DNA from: Phycisphaera sp.
Lineage (GTDB): Bacteria > Planctomycetota > Phycisphaerae > Phycisphaerales > Phycisphaeraceae
Assembly (NCBI GenBank): GCA_029287335.1
Contig: JARFRI010000290.1
Location: 1 to 8,157, forward strand
DNA: 8,157 nt
Reading direction: 5' to 3'
A program made the translations under genes and the position numbers. Of the stretch, positions 1 through 6,685 are shown piece after piece. Position 1 is the first letter of the stretch. The number at the start of each line of letters is the position of its first letter. The notes under the pieces were generated by a model that was given only the letters and a program-made list of their open reading frames with translations, did no database searches and was not told where the DNA came from.

Positions 1-144
1 ATCATGGTCACGACCGAGGCCGAGAAGAGCCGTGTGGTCGAAGCCATCAAGGCCGGCGTCAACAACTACGTCGTCAAGCCTTTCACGCCAGACATCATGG
101 CCCAGCGGATCAAAGAAACGCTGGAACGCTGCGCAGCGGCCTAA
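1..144 (+). CDS. cheY: CheY-type chemotaxis response regulator, C-terminal part (5' end outside window)
   Basis: Reading from base 1 in frame 1 gives 47 codons and a TAA at 142-144. The fragment opens with the IMVTTEAEK stretch and continues with EAIKAGVNNYVVKPFTP. This is the last third of a receiver domain: the switch Thr (MVTT), the alpha-4 region, and the conserved Lys-Pro (VVKPF) followed by the final helix. The NNY-x-VKPF form is typical of stand-alone CheY rather than of transcription-factor receivers, and the protein ends right after the receiver with no output domain. CheY-P binds the flagellar switch and changes rotation. The phospho-acceptor Asp lies outside the window, so I cannot confirm it. 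The next gene on the same strand starts about 67 bases later and the one after is cheB, which fits a chemotaxis operon. CheY is very likely; a different single-domain response regulator remains possible. Confidence 0.82.
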   Translation: MMVTTEAEKSRVVEAIKAGVNNYVVKPFTPDIMAQRIKETLERCAAA

Positions 145-211
145 CAGAGCGTGATGCACGGAGGGGGGCCCCGCTGCAACGTTCGGATGATCAGACAAAA
201 GACTGGTCGAA

Positions 212-1708
212 GTGAGCCCCGCTATGGACGAAAAGAGTGAACCCAAGGTAGACATCGCCGAGAACGGCTTGAGCGCGTCGCTGATCCTTCCCAAGGATTT
301 TGACCGCTCGACACTGACGCCCGAGTTCTGTGAATCCCTGCTCAAGCGAGCCGGCGTCGAGCCGGATGCGATTGATCAGAACGCGATCATTGAAACCATC
401 ACCGAAGCGACGGCCGCTAAGCCCGGCCGATTTGTTGGTTTGATCGCCGAGGCAACCCCGGCGGTACACGGCATCGACGCCTACATCGAGTGGCAGATCG
501 ACACGCAACAGGTCAAGTCCGATACCGCTGATGCGCCAGGCAAAGATGTCAAGGATCAGGCAAGCGATGGGGCCAAAGAAGATGAGCCGATCAGTTTTTA
601 CGGGCAATCCGTCTTCACGGTCGTCAAGGTCGGTGATGTACTAGGAAAAGTCCACCCTGAAATACCAGGTACTGAGGGCAAAGACGTCCGAGGAAAGGTC
701 CTCGCATCACGCACCGCCAAGCCGCTTGAGTTCAAGTATGACGAGACGCTTGGGATCGATGAAGCGAACGACCTCATCGCCAAGGCCGATGGCGTGCTGA
801 TGCGTGATCGGAAATCTGCTCGCGTCAGTGACACGATCGAGGTCGATCAGAACGTCGACTTCAGCACCGGCAATATCGACTTCCCAGGCAACGTCCTCGT
901 GCGCCACGGCGTCAAGGACTGCTTCACCGTCAAAGCCCGTGACGATATCGAAGTACGAGGACTGATCGAAGCGGCAACACTCATCGCAGGCAAAGACCTG
1001 CACGCTAAGGGCGGTTTCGCTGGCCGAGAGCAAGGGAGTGCAGAGGTCGATGCCAATCTTTATGGAAAATACCTTGACGGGATCAACGCAACTATTGGTG
1101 CAGACCTCCACGTTGAGCGCGAAATCATCAACTGCAACTGCACGGTGTTAGGCAACATCAACTGCCCACGCGGCTCGCTCATTGGCGGGTGTACATACGT
1201 TTCCGGGCAGGTTGAGCTGATGGACCTTGGCGCCAGCGCTCAGCCCATCACCGAGATACACGTCGGCGTGCTTCCGTTGCTCGACCCGCTGATCGACGAA
1301 CTGACAACGATCATCGACCAGATGATTGAAGAACGCGACAAGCTGTTACAAGAGCAGGAGATGATCACCGCCAACAGCGGGTCACGGATCGCACCGATGC
1401 ACCAAACTAAGATCGACCAGATCAACCTGAAGATGGGCAACCTACAACTTCAATTAGACCGGGCCGAGCCCTCACTGGAAAAGGTGCGTGAACGCGCTGA
1501 ATCGAAACGGAAAATCGATCTGCGTATCAATCGAAAGATGCATCCCAACGCACTGATCATCTGCGGCGGGTACCACTACCGTGTCACCAGCGAGATCAAA
1601 GGACCGGTCCATATTACGGTTAATAAACGTGGCCAACTTGAATACAAGCAAGGCGAGAGCGCCCCGAAGCTGCTTTCCACCGAATCCGAGCTTCGGTCCG
1701 CGGCGTAG
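212..1708 (+). CDS. fapA: FapA family (DUF342) protein, flagellar/chemotaxis associated
   Basis: This 498-residue protein matches the FapA/DUF342 pattern. An N-terminal domain covers about residues 10-165, with PGTEGKDVRGKVL at 152-164. The central beta-helix-like region is at about 210-340 and holds VDFSTGNIDFPGNV (215-228), followed by short alternating Val/Ile/Gly repeats. A helical, charged segment at about 355-435 looks like a coiled-coil hairpin, and a small beta domain ends the protein. An acidic, low-complexity linker (about 100-126) interrupts the N-terminal half. In Vibrio, FapA is connected to flagellar assembly and polar placement; the exact role here is inferred from family and neighbours. 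An in-frame TGA at 188 limits the upstream extent. GTG at 212 is the first start and ATG at 224 is an equally credible one; neither has a good Shine-Dalgarno sequence. The stop overlaps a possible cheB start, so the two genes are probably co-translated. Confidence 0.85.
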   Translation: MSPAMDEKSEPKVDIAENGLSASLILPKDFDRSTLTPEFCESLLKRAGVEPDAIDQNAIIETITEATAAKPGRFVGLIAEATPAVHGIDAYIEWQIDTQQVKSDTADAPGKDVKDQASDGAKEDEPISFYGQSVFTVVKVGDVLGKVHPEIPGTEGKDVRGKVLASRTAKPLEFKYDETLGIDEANDLIAKADGVLMRDRKSARVSDTIEVDQNVDFSTGNIDFPGNVLVRHGVKDCFTVKARDDIEVRGLIEAATLIAGKDLHAKGGFAGREQGSAEVDANLYGKYLDGINATIGADLHVEREIINCNCTVLGNINCPRGSLIGGCTYVSGQVELMDLGASAQPITEIHVGVLPLLDPLIDELTTIIDQMIEERDKLLQEQEMITANSGSRIAPMHQTKIDQINLKMGNLQLQLDRAEPSLEKVRERAESKRKIDLRINRKMHPNALIICGGYHYRVTSEIKGPVHITVNKRGQLEYKQGESAPKLLSTESELRSAA

Positions 1709-2817
1709 TGCTCAATCAATCTCTAAATCCATCCGATGACGTGAATATAAAACCTATGAGTGGGACGAACCAAAAAACTCGTGTATTAGTCACCGACGAC
1801 TCAGCGTTTATGCGTCGTGCGATTCGGCAGATGCTTGAAGAAGAGCCTGATATTGAAGTCGTTGCAGTCGCGCACGACGGAAAGATGGCGATCGAGTATG
1901 CCAGGCAGTATGAGCCCGACGTCATCACACTGGACATCGAGATGCCGGTGATGGATGGGCTCACCGCACTGCGCCACATCATGCGGCAGATGCCAACACA
2001 GGTGCTGATGATCTCGTCGCTGACAACGGAGGGCTCGGTCGCTTCGCTTCAAGCGTTGCGTATGGGCGCTGCCGACGTCATCGCCAAGGAGCATTCGACC
2101 TGCGCCGCAAATATCCTTGAGATCAAAGGTCACCTGGTCAAGTGTGTTCGTGAGCTAGCCAAGGCACGCAAGCCGCGCACCGACAAGTCGAGCCCGCCCA
2201 CGCCCTCTCACGCCATCCCGCAACTCCGCGTCAACGACTACCGCATGCTTGCGATCGGCTCGTCAACGGGTGGGCCGCCCGCACTTGAAAAGATCCTGCC
2301 AGCACTGCCGGCAGATTTCCCCATGCCCGTGGTGGTCGCTCAGCACATGCCACTGGTCTTCACCCAGTCGATGTCTAAACGGTTGGATGAGGTCTGCCCG
2401 ATGAAGGTCGTCCATGCCGACCACGGCACACCGATCCTGGCGGGCCAGATCCACATCGCCCCCGGTGCCCAGCACCTGCACGTCACCCGACGCGCGGGCC
2501 GACTATTTGCCAACGTCAGTGACGAACCCAAAGACGCGGCCTACAAGCCATCGGTCTCAGCACTGTTCGAGTCTTGTGCCACGGTCACCGCTAGACAAAC
2601 GCTCGGTATCGTGTTGACCGGTATCGGCGACGACGGACTGACCGGCGCGAAAACCCTGCATGGCCTTGGTGCAACGCTCATCGCTCAAGACGAAGCGTCC
2701 TCCGTCGTCTACGGCATGCCACGCGCGATTGCAGAAGCCAATATCGCCGCTGCTCAGCTCAACCCCGAAGCAATCGCAGCGATGCTGCAAAAAATGCTCG
2801 GCAAGCAAGCGGCATAA
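1708..2817 (+). CDS. cheB: CheB: protein-glutamate methylesterase/glutaminase response regulator
   Basis: The 369-residue product has the complete CheB architecture. A receiver domain (about 24-145) has the acidic pair D30/D31, phospho-acceptor D76 (LDIEMPVMDG), switch serine S103 and K127. A Pro-rich linker (about 155-172) follows, then the methylesterase domain (about 178-365) with the catalytic triad S186 (IGSSTGG), H213 (AQHM) and D309 (TGIGDDG). The enzyme removes methyl groups from, and deamidates, glutamate sites on chemoreceptors, giving adaptation opposite to CheR. K127 is followed by Glu instead of the usual Pro. The start is uncertain. GTG 1708 overlaps the fapA stop as TAGTG, but codons 1-16 are AT-rich and unlike the rest of the gene, so ATG 1756 (codon 17) may be the true start; neither has a clear ribosome site. 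A CheB identity is nearly certain. Confidence 0.95.
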   Translation: MLNQSLNPSDDVNIKPMSGTNQKTRVLVTDDSAFMRRAIRQMLEEEPDIEVVAVAHDGKMAIEYARQYEPDVITLDIEMPVMDGLTALRHIMRQMPTQVLMISSLTTEGSVASLQALRMGAADVIAKEHSTCAANILEIKGHLVKCVRELAKARKPRTDKSSPPTPSHAIPQLRVNDYRMLAIGSSTGGPPALEKILPALPADFPMPVVVAQHMPLVFTQSMSKRLDEVCPMKVVHADHGTPILAGQIHIAPGAQHLHVTRRAGRLFANVSDEPKDAAYKPSVSALFESCATVTARQTLGIVLTGIGDDGLTGAKTLHGLGATLIAQDEASSVVYGMPRAIAEANIAAAQLNPEAIAAMLQKMLGKQAA

Positions 2818-2838
2818 AGAACAACACGGCTCAAAACA

Positions 2839-3132
2839 CTACGCCGGATCGTGCCCGCTGCCACCCCAGGGGTGACAACGCAAGATCCGCTTAATCCCCA
2901 TCCATCCCCCACGCCAAGGCCCGTGCTTACCTACCGCATCGAGCATGTACTGGCTGCACGTCGGGTCGTACCGGCACTGCCCGCCCATGAACCAACCCAG
3001 CGTCCAGCGGTAGACCCAGACCAGAGCGATGAGCAGATAGCTCACGATCGTATTGATGGGTTTAAGGATCAGGGCAAGCATTGAACCATCGTAATCAAGT
3101 ACGTGTTCGTTAGCCGGTGGGCAAAATGCCAT
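2839..3132 (-). CDS. yidD: YidD, membrane protein insertion efficiency factor
   Basis: The 97-residue product carries the YidD signature: a hydrophobic, amphipathic N-terminal helix (about 19-50), then CRYDPTCSQY (53-62), a KHG turn (69-71), and RILRCHPWGGSGHDP (82-96). The three family cysteines C53, C59 and C86 are present. YidD sits at the inner face of the cytoplasmic membrane and assists YidC/Sec-dependent insertion of membrane proteins. ATG 3132 overlaps the sua5 stop as TGATG, the arrangement typical of translational coupling, so I chose it. A second ATG at 3081 would give an 80-residue protein that fits the usual family length better, and the 17 extra residues are hydrophilic and not obviously conserved, so the start is open. 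YidD is usually found beside rpmH, rnpA and yidC; here it follows sua5. Its stop converges on cheB 21 bases away. Confidence 0.92.
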   Translation of the reverse strand: MAFCPPANEHVLDYDGSMLALILKPINTIVSYLLIALVWVYRWTLGWFMGGQCRYDPTCSQYMLDAVGKHGPWRGGWMGIKRILRCHPWGGSGHDPA

Positions 3133-4145
3133 CACGCACTGCCGCGTTTGAGTCGATCGTTGATCGCACGCCCTAGGCCCTCATCGTCGACGGCAATCGC
3201 GGCAATCCCATCCAACCCCATCCCATCCAATTCACGTAGGGTGCTAAATAAGCTTGCTGCAGCGAATGAAAGGTCGCCCGACTCGCTGAGATTTCGCATC
3301 ACGTCGAAGCGTTCGCAATGAGCAGGTACTTTCCCAACATAAATCAATGCCCATCGGCCCGTTAGCTCATACGTGTCCTGCGCCTGAATACTGTCAAAGA
3401 AACGCATTGGTGTACCGGGCGCGTAGTGACGGTCGACCATGCCGGGTGCTGGCTTGGCCTCAAGCCCCGGCGAACTGCTTGGTTTCCGTACCGACACCGG
3501 CCCGCCGATTACTTCCTCGATCAACTCTACCGGCAAAGCCCCCAATCGCAGCACCTCCACACCCGCATCCGTGACGCGCAAGACGGTTGACTCGACCCCG
3601 CGATCACAGGGTCCGCCATCGAGCACGATGCCGACCTTGCTGCCTAACTCATCGACAACGTGCTGCGCCAAGGTCGGGCTGATCGAGCCGAATGTGTTTG
3701 CACTAGGCGCGGCTAGCGGGCAGTGCGATTTTTTTAAGAGTGCGAGCGCAACCGGGTGGTCGGGCACACGCAGACCCACCGCATTCAAACCTGCGGTCAC
3801 GAGGTCTGGCACGATCGGCTTGCCTTGCTCATCCAGCCTGCGTGGCAGCACCAAGGTCATCGGCCCGGGCCAAAACGCCTCGGCCAAACGCTCAGCCTGC
3901 TCACCAAAGAGCGCCAGTTGATTTGCACTCGTTACGTCAGGCACATGAACGATCAACGGGTCAAAGCTCGGCCGCTGCTTGGCTTGGAACACCTTAGCCA
4001 CCGCGGCTTCATTCAGCGCATCGGCGGCCAAGCCGTAGACGGTCTCGGTGGGCATCCCGACGAGTTCGCCGTCGCGTAGTAGCGCTGCGGCTTGGTCGAT
4101 CGAGGCGGGGTCCTCGCCTGGCAGGATGGTGCTTGAGTGTGTCAT
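3132..4145 (-). CDS. sua5: Sua5/YrdC/YciO-type L-threonylcarbamoyladenylate synthase
   Basis: The enzyme makes threonylcarbamoyl-AMP from threonine, bicarbonate and ATP, the first step of the t6A37 modification of ANN-decoding tRNAs in the cytoplasm. From ATG 4145 the protein has 337 residues, the long Sua5 form rather than the short TsaC form. The YrdC domain covers about 12-215: GMPTETVYGLAADA (30-43), KQRPSFDPL (56-64), WPGPMTLVLPRR (92-103), LRVPDHP (125-131), PLAAPSANTFGSISPT (143-158) and GVESTVLRV (183-191). The linker motif APGMVDRHYAP (233-243) leads to the Sua5 C-terminal domain (about 244-337). An upstream in-frame start at 4229 would add 28 residues encoded by a palindromic element, so I reject it. 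The gene overlaps yidD by one base. I see no strong ribosome site. It could be read from the upstream mutarotase transcript through the hairpin. Confidence 0.93.
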   Translation of the reverse strand: MTHSSTILPGEDPASIDQAAALLRDGELVGMPTETVYGLAADALNEAAVAKVFQAKQRPSFDPLIVHVPDVTSANQLALFGEQAERLAEAFWPGPMTLVLPRRLDEQGKPIVPDLVTAGLNAVGLRVPDHPVALALLKKSHCPLAAPSANTFGSISPTLAQHVVDELGSKVGIVLDGGPCDRGVESTVLRVTDAGVEVLRLGALPVELIEEVIGGPVSVRKPSSSPGLEAKPAPGMVDRHYAPGTPMRFFDSIQAQDTYELTGRWALIYVGKVPAHCERFDVMRNLSESGDLSFAAASLFSTLRELDGMGLDGIAAIAVDDEGLGRAINDRLKRGSA

Positions 4146-4156
4146 ATGTCGCTTTG

Positions 4157-4241
4157 GGAATAGCCGCGATGCCACGCATCGCCGGGGCTCGCAGGCAATC
4201 CCTGAAAATTCGCCAGCGATGCGTAGCATCGCGGCTGTTTC
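4157..4241 (-). repeat. Long imperfect-palindrome hairpin element between mutarotase and sua5 genes
   Basis: The core arms are 4162-4185 and 4213-4236, 24 positions each with a 27-base spacer. Of the 24 pairs, 22 are Watson-Crick; the other two (4173 with 4225, 4183 with 4215) are C-A on the plus strand but G-U on the minus strand, so the minus-strand RNA forms an unbroken stem. The weaker outer bases reach 4157 and 4241. The spacer can form a small inner hairpin (CAGG/CCTG). No U-run follows on the minus strand, so it is not a standard intrinsic terminator. The element fills most of the gap between the mutarotase stop (4252) and the sua5 start (4145). It could be a REP/MITE-like dispersed repeat, an mRNA-stabilising or processing hairpin, or a leader element for sua5. 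Confidence 0.7.
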
Positions 4242-4251
4242 TATACGTGTA

Positions 4252-5139
4252 TTAAATCGTCTCCACGCTGATCACCACGTGCATCGTGTGCGACTGCTCG
4301 GGGTCCAGCATAATCGCGTTGGGTTCGATGTTGCCCGACTCGACACAGAGCATGCCCGGCCACTCGTCGTCGCCAAAGTCGGCCATCTTGTTGGCTTTAT
4401 CCGCCCATGGGTTCCAGACGACGGTCGAGCCGCTTTGCTTTTTATCAATCGTGATGATGCGTTGTAGGCCCGGATCGATGATCTTCGTCGTCGCGGTGCT
4501 GTTGTAGGTACGATCGGCCTCGGCTTCAAAGGTGATGGGCTGGTCGTTCTGGGTCAGCGATTGCACGTTACCGCCGACGGTGTCGATGTAGTCGGCGTTT
4601 TCTAAACCGACGACCTGAACCTGCTTGATCTGGCTGATACCGAAGTAGGTGTGCAGCGCGGACTCGAAGCTCGCGGGGGCTTGGCCGGTATTGGTGACTT
4701 GCAGTTGCATGGTCAGCGTGTCGCTGAAGGTGACGTCGTACTGCAGGGTGAACGGCTCGATCGCGGTACGGAGTGATAACGTGAGGCCTGCGTCGGCGTG
4801 TTTCGCGTCGATGAACTCCCACGTGGTGGTGCGGGCGTAGCCGTGGGCCGGTCCGTTTGGGTCGTTGGCGGGTTGATTGCCTGCGAACCAGGGGAAGCAG
4901 ATGGGCACGCCGCCGCGGATCGCCTTGCCGTACTCGAAGCGGGCCAGGTCGGACAGCCAGATCACCTCATCATGGCCAGCCGGCCGCCAGCGCGTCAGGT
5001 GAGCGCCATGGCGGTACAACTCAGCGATACACTTTTCGGTCGTGATCGATGCCCGCCAGAGCCCGCCCTCCCCGCCGGAGAAGTACAGGACGTCCTCGAT
5101 CCCGAAGTGTTGGTTTAGTAGATGCAGGCTTTCATGCAT
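4252..5139 (-). CDS. D-hexose-6-phosphate mutarotase-like protein (aldose 1-epimerase superfamily)
   Basis: The 295-residue protein belongs to the YeaD/galactose mutarotase-like group. Visible motifs are AIRGGVPICFPWFAG (73-87), AHGYAR with H99 (98-103), the catalytic-type His H163 in ALHTYFGI (161-168), and the general-base Glu E267 in CVESGN (265-270). Length, motif order and the RGG-x-P-x-x-FPWF element fit the glucose-6-phosphate 1-epimerase subgroup rather than GalM. The expected reaction is interconversion of alpha and beta anomers of a hexose 6-phosphate in the cytoplasm; the exact sugar is not readable from sequence. No signal peptide is visible. I chose ATG 5139 because it is the outermost start; a second ATG at 5135 is in another frame. 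No strong ribosome site precedes it. It diverges from the SpoIID-domain gene, sharing a 103-base intergenic region. Confidence 0.88.
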   Translation of the reverse strand: MHESLHLLNQHFGIEDVLYFSGGEGGLWRASITTEKCIAELYRHGAHLTRWRPAGHDEVIWLSDLARFEYGKAIRGGVPICFPWFAGNQPANDPNGPAHGYARTTTWEFIDAKHADAGLTLSLRTAIEPFTLQYDVTFSDTLTMQLQVTNTGQAPASFESALHTYFGISQIKQVQVVGLENADYIDTVGGNVQSLTQNDQPITFEAEADRTYNSTATTKIIDPGLQRIITIDKKQSGSTVVWNPWADKANKMADFGDDEWPGMLCVESGNIEPNAIMLDPEQSHTMHVVISVETI

Positions 5140-5242
5140 GACGGGATTGTACGTGGGGCGGGGTTGGCGATGCGATATTGCCGTGATCGATCACACCCTG
5201 CCGATTGTATAGAAGCACACTACCCCCGCGAAACGATCTGCC
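5140..5242. promoter_or_regulatory. Divergent intergenic region with a 12-bp perfect palindrome
   Basis: This 103-base gap separates two genes transcribed away from each other, so it must hold promoters for both unless transcription enters from elsewhere. It contains GTGATCGATCAC (5183-5194), a perfect palindrome and the best operator candidate. A TATAGA (5208-5213) could be a -10 box for the plus-strand gene, and the overlapping ATTGTA (5204-5209) reads as TACAAT on the minus strand. I could not find a well-spaced -35 box for either, so promoter positions are tentative. The palindrome differs from CRP and FNR sites in its central spacing. Confidence 0.4.
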
Positions 5243-6604
5243 ATGACCAGCCCCCGTCTTGTATTTCCCGCCCTACTCGCTTTGTTGGTCCTCGTGGTCG
5301 CGTGTCGGCACAGCAGCACCCCGCCGACGACTGCCATCCGACCGCATAAGACCCCGACCTATCAAACCGACCGCAGCGCGACCGAAGCCCGCCTCACCGC
5401 TAAGCGGGGTCCGCTGGTCGTCACCGCGCACAGTGAGCCGATGCTCCGTATTCGTATTGGACGCGAGCTGACCGCCGCCACCCTCTCGGCCGCCGGTTCC
5501 ATCACCGTCGGCCCGGGCGTGATGGACATCGGCAAGGCCAGGCCCTACACCTTCCAATCACCTCTACGCATCTCACACGACCGAGAAGGCTTCGTCTTGA
5601 CCGAGCCCAACGGCAACAGCGTCCGCTGGCGGCTGAGCACCTTGGAGGTCCGCAGTCAAGCCGGCAACATCACGATCGACAACAACCCCTACCCCGGCCG
5701 AATCGAAGTGGTCGCGACGAAGAGTAACGCCGGCCAACCCACCGGCACGTTCGACACCATCAACCACGTCGGCATGGAGTCGTACCTGCCCGGCGTGCTG
5801 AGCAAAGAGCTCTATCCCAACTGGGACCTCAGGGCCTACCGCGCCCAAGCCATCGCCGCCCGCAGCTACGCGATCTGGGAAATGAACCTACCCATCCGCC
5901 GCGGCAGCCACTTCGACCTCGAAGCAAGCCAGGCCAGCCAAGCCTACATCGGTGCCAACGCCAGCGACAAAGCACGCACCGCCGTCGCCGACACCGCCGG
6001 CCAGGTGCTGGTCTATGAAGGCCGAGTCCTGCCCGCGTTCTACTCAAGCTGCTCGGGTGGCGTCGGGCAAGACGCGATCGCGGCCTGGCCCAACAAAGTT
6101 GACAACCTCGCGCCGCTGCAGGGCCGGGTCCAAGGCGCGTGGGGCCAGCAGTCCAACAAGTTCCGCTGGGGCCCGGTGCAACGCGATCGAGCGACGCTCT
6201 CCAAACGCATCGCCGCGTGGGGCACGGTCAACAAGCACCCAGTCGTACGGCTGGGCCAACTCGCAGGCGTCCAAGTCGCCAAGACCAACAAGGTCGGCCG
6301 ACCCACCAAGCTTCGCGTGACCGACACCACAGGACAAGCGTTCGAGATGAACTGCGAAGACCTGCGCATGGCCACGAACTTCCCCGCGGGCAGCCTGCCG
6401 AAGATCGAGTCGGCCAACCTCGCCTTCTCCAGTCACGCCGCCTACACCATCAACGCCAACACTGTCACCATCACCGGCCAGGGCTTCGGCCACGGCGTCG
6501 GCCTATGCCAATTCGGTGCCCAACAAATGGCCAGTCAAGGCAACGCGCACAACAAAATCCTCGGGTTCTACTACCCCGGCGCGCGGATTCAGAAGGCGTA
6601 TTGA
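5243..6604 (+). CDS. SpoIID/LytB-domain lipoprotein, probable peptidoglycan-acting protein
   Basis: The 453-residue protein starts with a short polar head (TSPR), a hydrophobic core (about 6-20) and a lipobox-like VVAC with Cys21, so it is probably lipid-anchored outside the cytoplasmic membrane. A beta-rich N-terminal region with GRELTAATLSAAG (73-85) leads into the SpoIID domain: VGMESYLPGVLSKELYPNW (176-194) with the putative catalytic Glu E189, then RAQAIAARSYA (200-210), FYSSCSGG (267-273 region) and the C-terminal GFGHGVGLCQFGAQ (414-427). In Bacillus, SpoIID is a lytic transglycosylase acting on denuded glycan during engulfment; non-sporulating bacteria carry related proteins such as the amidase enhancer LytB. 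Nothing in the window suggests sporulation, so a vegetative wall-remodelling role is inferred. ATG 5243 is the only start that keeps the signal peptide; no Shine-Dalgarno sequence is evident. Confidence 0.9.
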   Translation: MTSPRLVFPALLALLVLVVACRHSSTPPTTAIRPHKTPTYQTDRSATEARLTAKRGPLVVTAHSEPMLRIRIGRELTAATLSAAGSITVGPGVMDIGKARPYTFQSPLRISHDREGFVLTEPNGNSVRWRLSTLEVRSQAGNITIDNNPYPGRIEVVATKSNAGQPTGTFDTINHVGMESYLPGVLSKELYPNWDLRAYRAQAIAARSYAIWEMNLPIRRGSHFDLEASQASQAYIGANASDKARTAVADTAGQVLVYEGRVLPAFYSSCSGGVGQDAIAAWPNKVDNLAPLQGRVQGAWGQQSNKFRWGPVQRDRATLSKRIAAWGTVNKHPVVRLGQLAGVQVAKTNKVGRPTKLRVTDTTGQAFEMNCEDLRMATNFPAGSLPKIESANLAFSSHAAYTINANTVTITGQGFGHGVGLCQFGAQQMASQGNAHNKILGFYYPGARIQKAY

Positions 6605-6654
6605 AAAACGTGTTCAGCGGCCGCGTCGCAGCCGCCCAATAGAATCAATACACA

Positions 6655-6677
6655 ACGGGCGGCTTCGCCGCGCCCGC
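6655..6677 (-). terminator. Possible terminator hairpin between convergent genes
   Basis: A GC-rich hairpin (left arm CGGGCGGC, loop TTC, right arm GCCGCGCCCG with a two-base bulge) lies between the ends of the SpoIID-domain gene and the LOG gene. On the minus strand it is followed by a moderately T-rich run (TTGTGTATTGATTCTATT), as expected for a terminator 9 or so bases beyond the LOG stop. On the plus strand no T-run follows, so it would serve the plus-strand gene poorly. Confidence 0.45.
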
Positions 6678-6685
6678 TAAACGAC

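Noticed and set aside
160..172. GGAGG run and the GGGGCCCC palindrome between cheY and fapA
   Set aside because: The Shine-Dalgarno-like run has no start codon at a usable distance, and the palindrome has no loop; probably G/C-rich spacer sequence.
2860..2880. CACCCCAGGGGTG hairpin near the end of yidD, as a terminator for cheB
   Set aside because: It encodes the conserved HPWGG of YidD, and no T-run follows; coding constraint explains it.
3439..3921. 160-codon plus-strand frame opposite sua5
   Set aside because: It is antisense to the well-supported Sua5 protein, with low-complexity Ser/Pro/Thr composition and no domain signal.
4146..4229. Upstream extension of the sua5 gene to a start at 4229
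   Set aside because: The added 28 residues are translated from the palindromic element and are unlike any Sua5 N terminus.
4048..4467. 139-codon plus-strand frame crossing the hairpin element and both flanking minus-strand genes
   Set aside because: It spans two confident genes and the palindrome; no family features in its translation.
6040..6493. Long minus-strand frames opposite the SpoIID-domain gene
   Set aside because: Shadows of the plus-strand gene, whose SpoIID motifs are unmistakable.
6617..6635. GCGGCCGC palindrome and GCGGC/GCCGC stem just after the SpoIID-domain stop
   Set aside because: Short GC-rich stem without a T-run; not enough for a terminator call.
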